Source: JAAELZ01 sp965209105 (GTDB taxonomy: Bacteria > Pseudomonadota > Gammaproteobacteria > Arenicellales > Poriferihabitantaceae). From it: a stretch of DNA of 6,123 bases. Shown one piece after another: positions 5,649 to 6,123 of this stretch (the stretch's first letter is position 1; each line of letters starts with the position of its first letter). The stretch covers positions 1 to 6,123 of the forward strand of contig CBDBQB010000022.1 in NCBI GenBank assembly GCA_965209105.1. The letters run 5' to 3'. Below the pieces are notes generated by a model, which had not been told where the DNA came from, did no database searches, and was given only the letters and a program-made list of their open reading frames with translations. The translations under genes and the position numbers were made by a program.

Positions 5649-6123
5649 CAAGTTTTGAATGACCCACAGTACGATAGGCAGAGTCAGCGAAGCGGCTAAT
5701 GTTTGTAAGCTGATAATTTGCGCCATGATTTCTTTGTCTCCGCCGAGCTGGCTAGCCAATACGTAAGCCGACATGGCGGTAGGCAAGCCGCCATATAAGA
5801 TAAAAATGGCCGCGCTGTTGGTGTCTACTTCTAGCCATCGAACAGCGAGGTATACCAGCACGGGCATGACGAGCAACTTGGCAAATAAAGGCAGTCCAAT
5901 GGCGATGAACTTTCCTGAGAAGGTGTTTAATTTCAAACCTGCACCGACCGTCAGTAAGGCGAGTGGTAAGCCAGTTTGGCCTAAGAAATAAATAGTGTCG
6001 TGCAAAGGATCAGGCAGGCGAATTTTTGTAAAGCTCAATGCTAAACCTGTCAAGCTTGCGATGATCAGTGGGTTGCGAAAAATATTGTTTAGCGTTGAAT
6101 GTTCTCGCATCGCAGGGTCAAGC
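5643..6123 (-). CDS. AEC-family permease, C-terminal part (5' end outside window)
   Basis: The frame stays open to the right edge, so the protein is cut at its N-terminus. The in-frame ATG at 6108-6110 is probably internal, since the codons before it (LDPA) read on normally. The visible 159 residues contain about five hydrophobic segments and match the C-terminal half of Auxin Efflux Carrier family transporters (PF03547; YfdV, MleP and related). Marks are FRNPLIIASLTGLAL, then GQTGLPLALLTVGAGLKL, and the signature GGLPTAMSAYVLASQLGGD near the end. The family consists of ten-helix inner-membrane carriers of the BART superfamily. Bacterial members have been linked to malate, malonate and other organic acids, but the substrate cannot be predicted here. 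A full-length protein is usually near 300-320 residues, so about half is missing. Two small hairpins follow the TGA, and the phosphoesterase gene begins 204 bases on. Confidence 0.87.
   Translation of the reverse strand, partial: LDPAMREHSTLNNIFRNPLIIASLTGLALSFTKIRLPDPLHDTIYFLGQTGLPLALLTVGAGLKLNTFSGKFIAIGLPLFAKLLVMPVLVYLAVRWLEVDTNSAAIFILYGGLPTAMSAYVLASQLGGDKEIMAQIISLQTLAASLTLPIVLWVIQNLS

Noticed and set aside
1..6123. A defence island, mobile element or new multi-gene system
   Set aside because: Every gene falls in a common chromosomal family, and there are no direct repeats, terminal inverted repeats, recombinase genes or composition breaks visible by eye.

Overview
This window reads as an ordinary stretch of bacterial chromosome, most likely from a free-living, possibly marine, gammaproteobacterium of mid-range GC. 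The assignment rests on family resemblance only: a MoaB tail close to the enterobacterial protein, a YpfJ/KPN_02809-type zinc metallopeptidase, an ExeA/GspA-type AAA ATPase and a CPA1 antiporter with a TrkA_N tail. I see no transposase, integrase, tRNA, rRNA, CRISPR array or phage gene.

Layout. Positions 1-171 hold the C-terminal 56 codons of moaB (molybdenum cofactor biosynthesis, + strand). After a 31-base gap come a large cation:proton antiporter (203-2032, +), a membrane-anchored neutral zinc metallopeptidase (2118-2957, +) ending in a short intrinsic terminator, and a small class I SAM-dependent methyltransferase (3040-3606, +). From 3607 onward all genes are on the - strand. Reading right to left these are the C-terminal part of an AEC-family permease that runs off the right edge (5643-6123), a YfcE/MJ0936-type metallophosphoesterase (4869-5438) and a short ExeA-like ATPase with one membrane anchor (3628-4803). 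The methyltransferase and exeA-like genes converge with only 21 bases between their stop codons.

How the genes relate. There is no convincing single pathway here. The antiporter, AEC permease, periplasm-facing peptidase and ExeA-like ATPase are all envelope proteins, but adjacency looks like generic chromosomal packing rather than a system. The antiporter could share transcripts with moaB, and the phosphoesterase with the exeA-like gene (65-base gap).

No undescribed multi-gene system was found. The most interesting items are a 12-base-arm inverted repeat (one mismatch) overlapping a candidate promoter upstream of the phosphoesterase, the shortened ExeA-like protein with no GspB or peptidoglycan-binding domain beside it, the unusual ion-site and nucleotide-binding motifs of the antiporter, and the lack of Shine-Dalgarno sequences before four of the five genes whose starts are visible. 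The only gene-free stretch over 200 bases is 5439-5642, and its contents are listed below.
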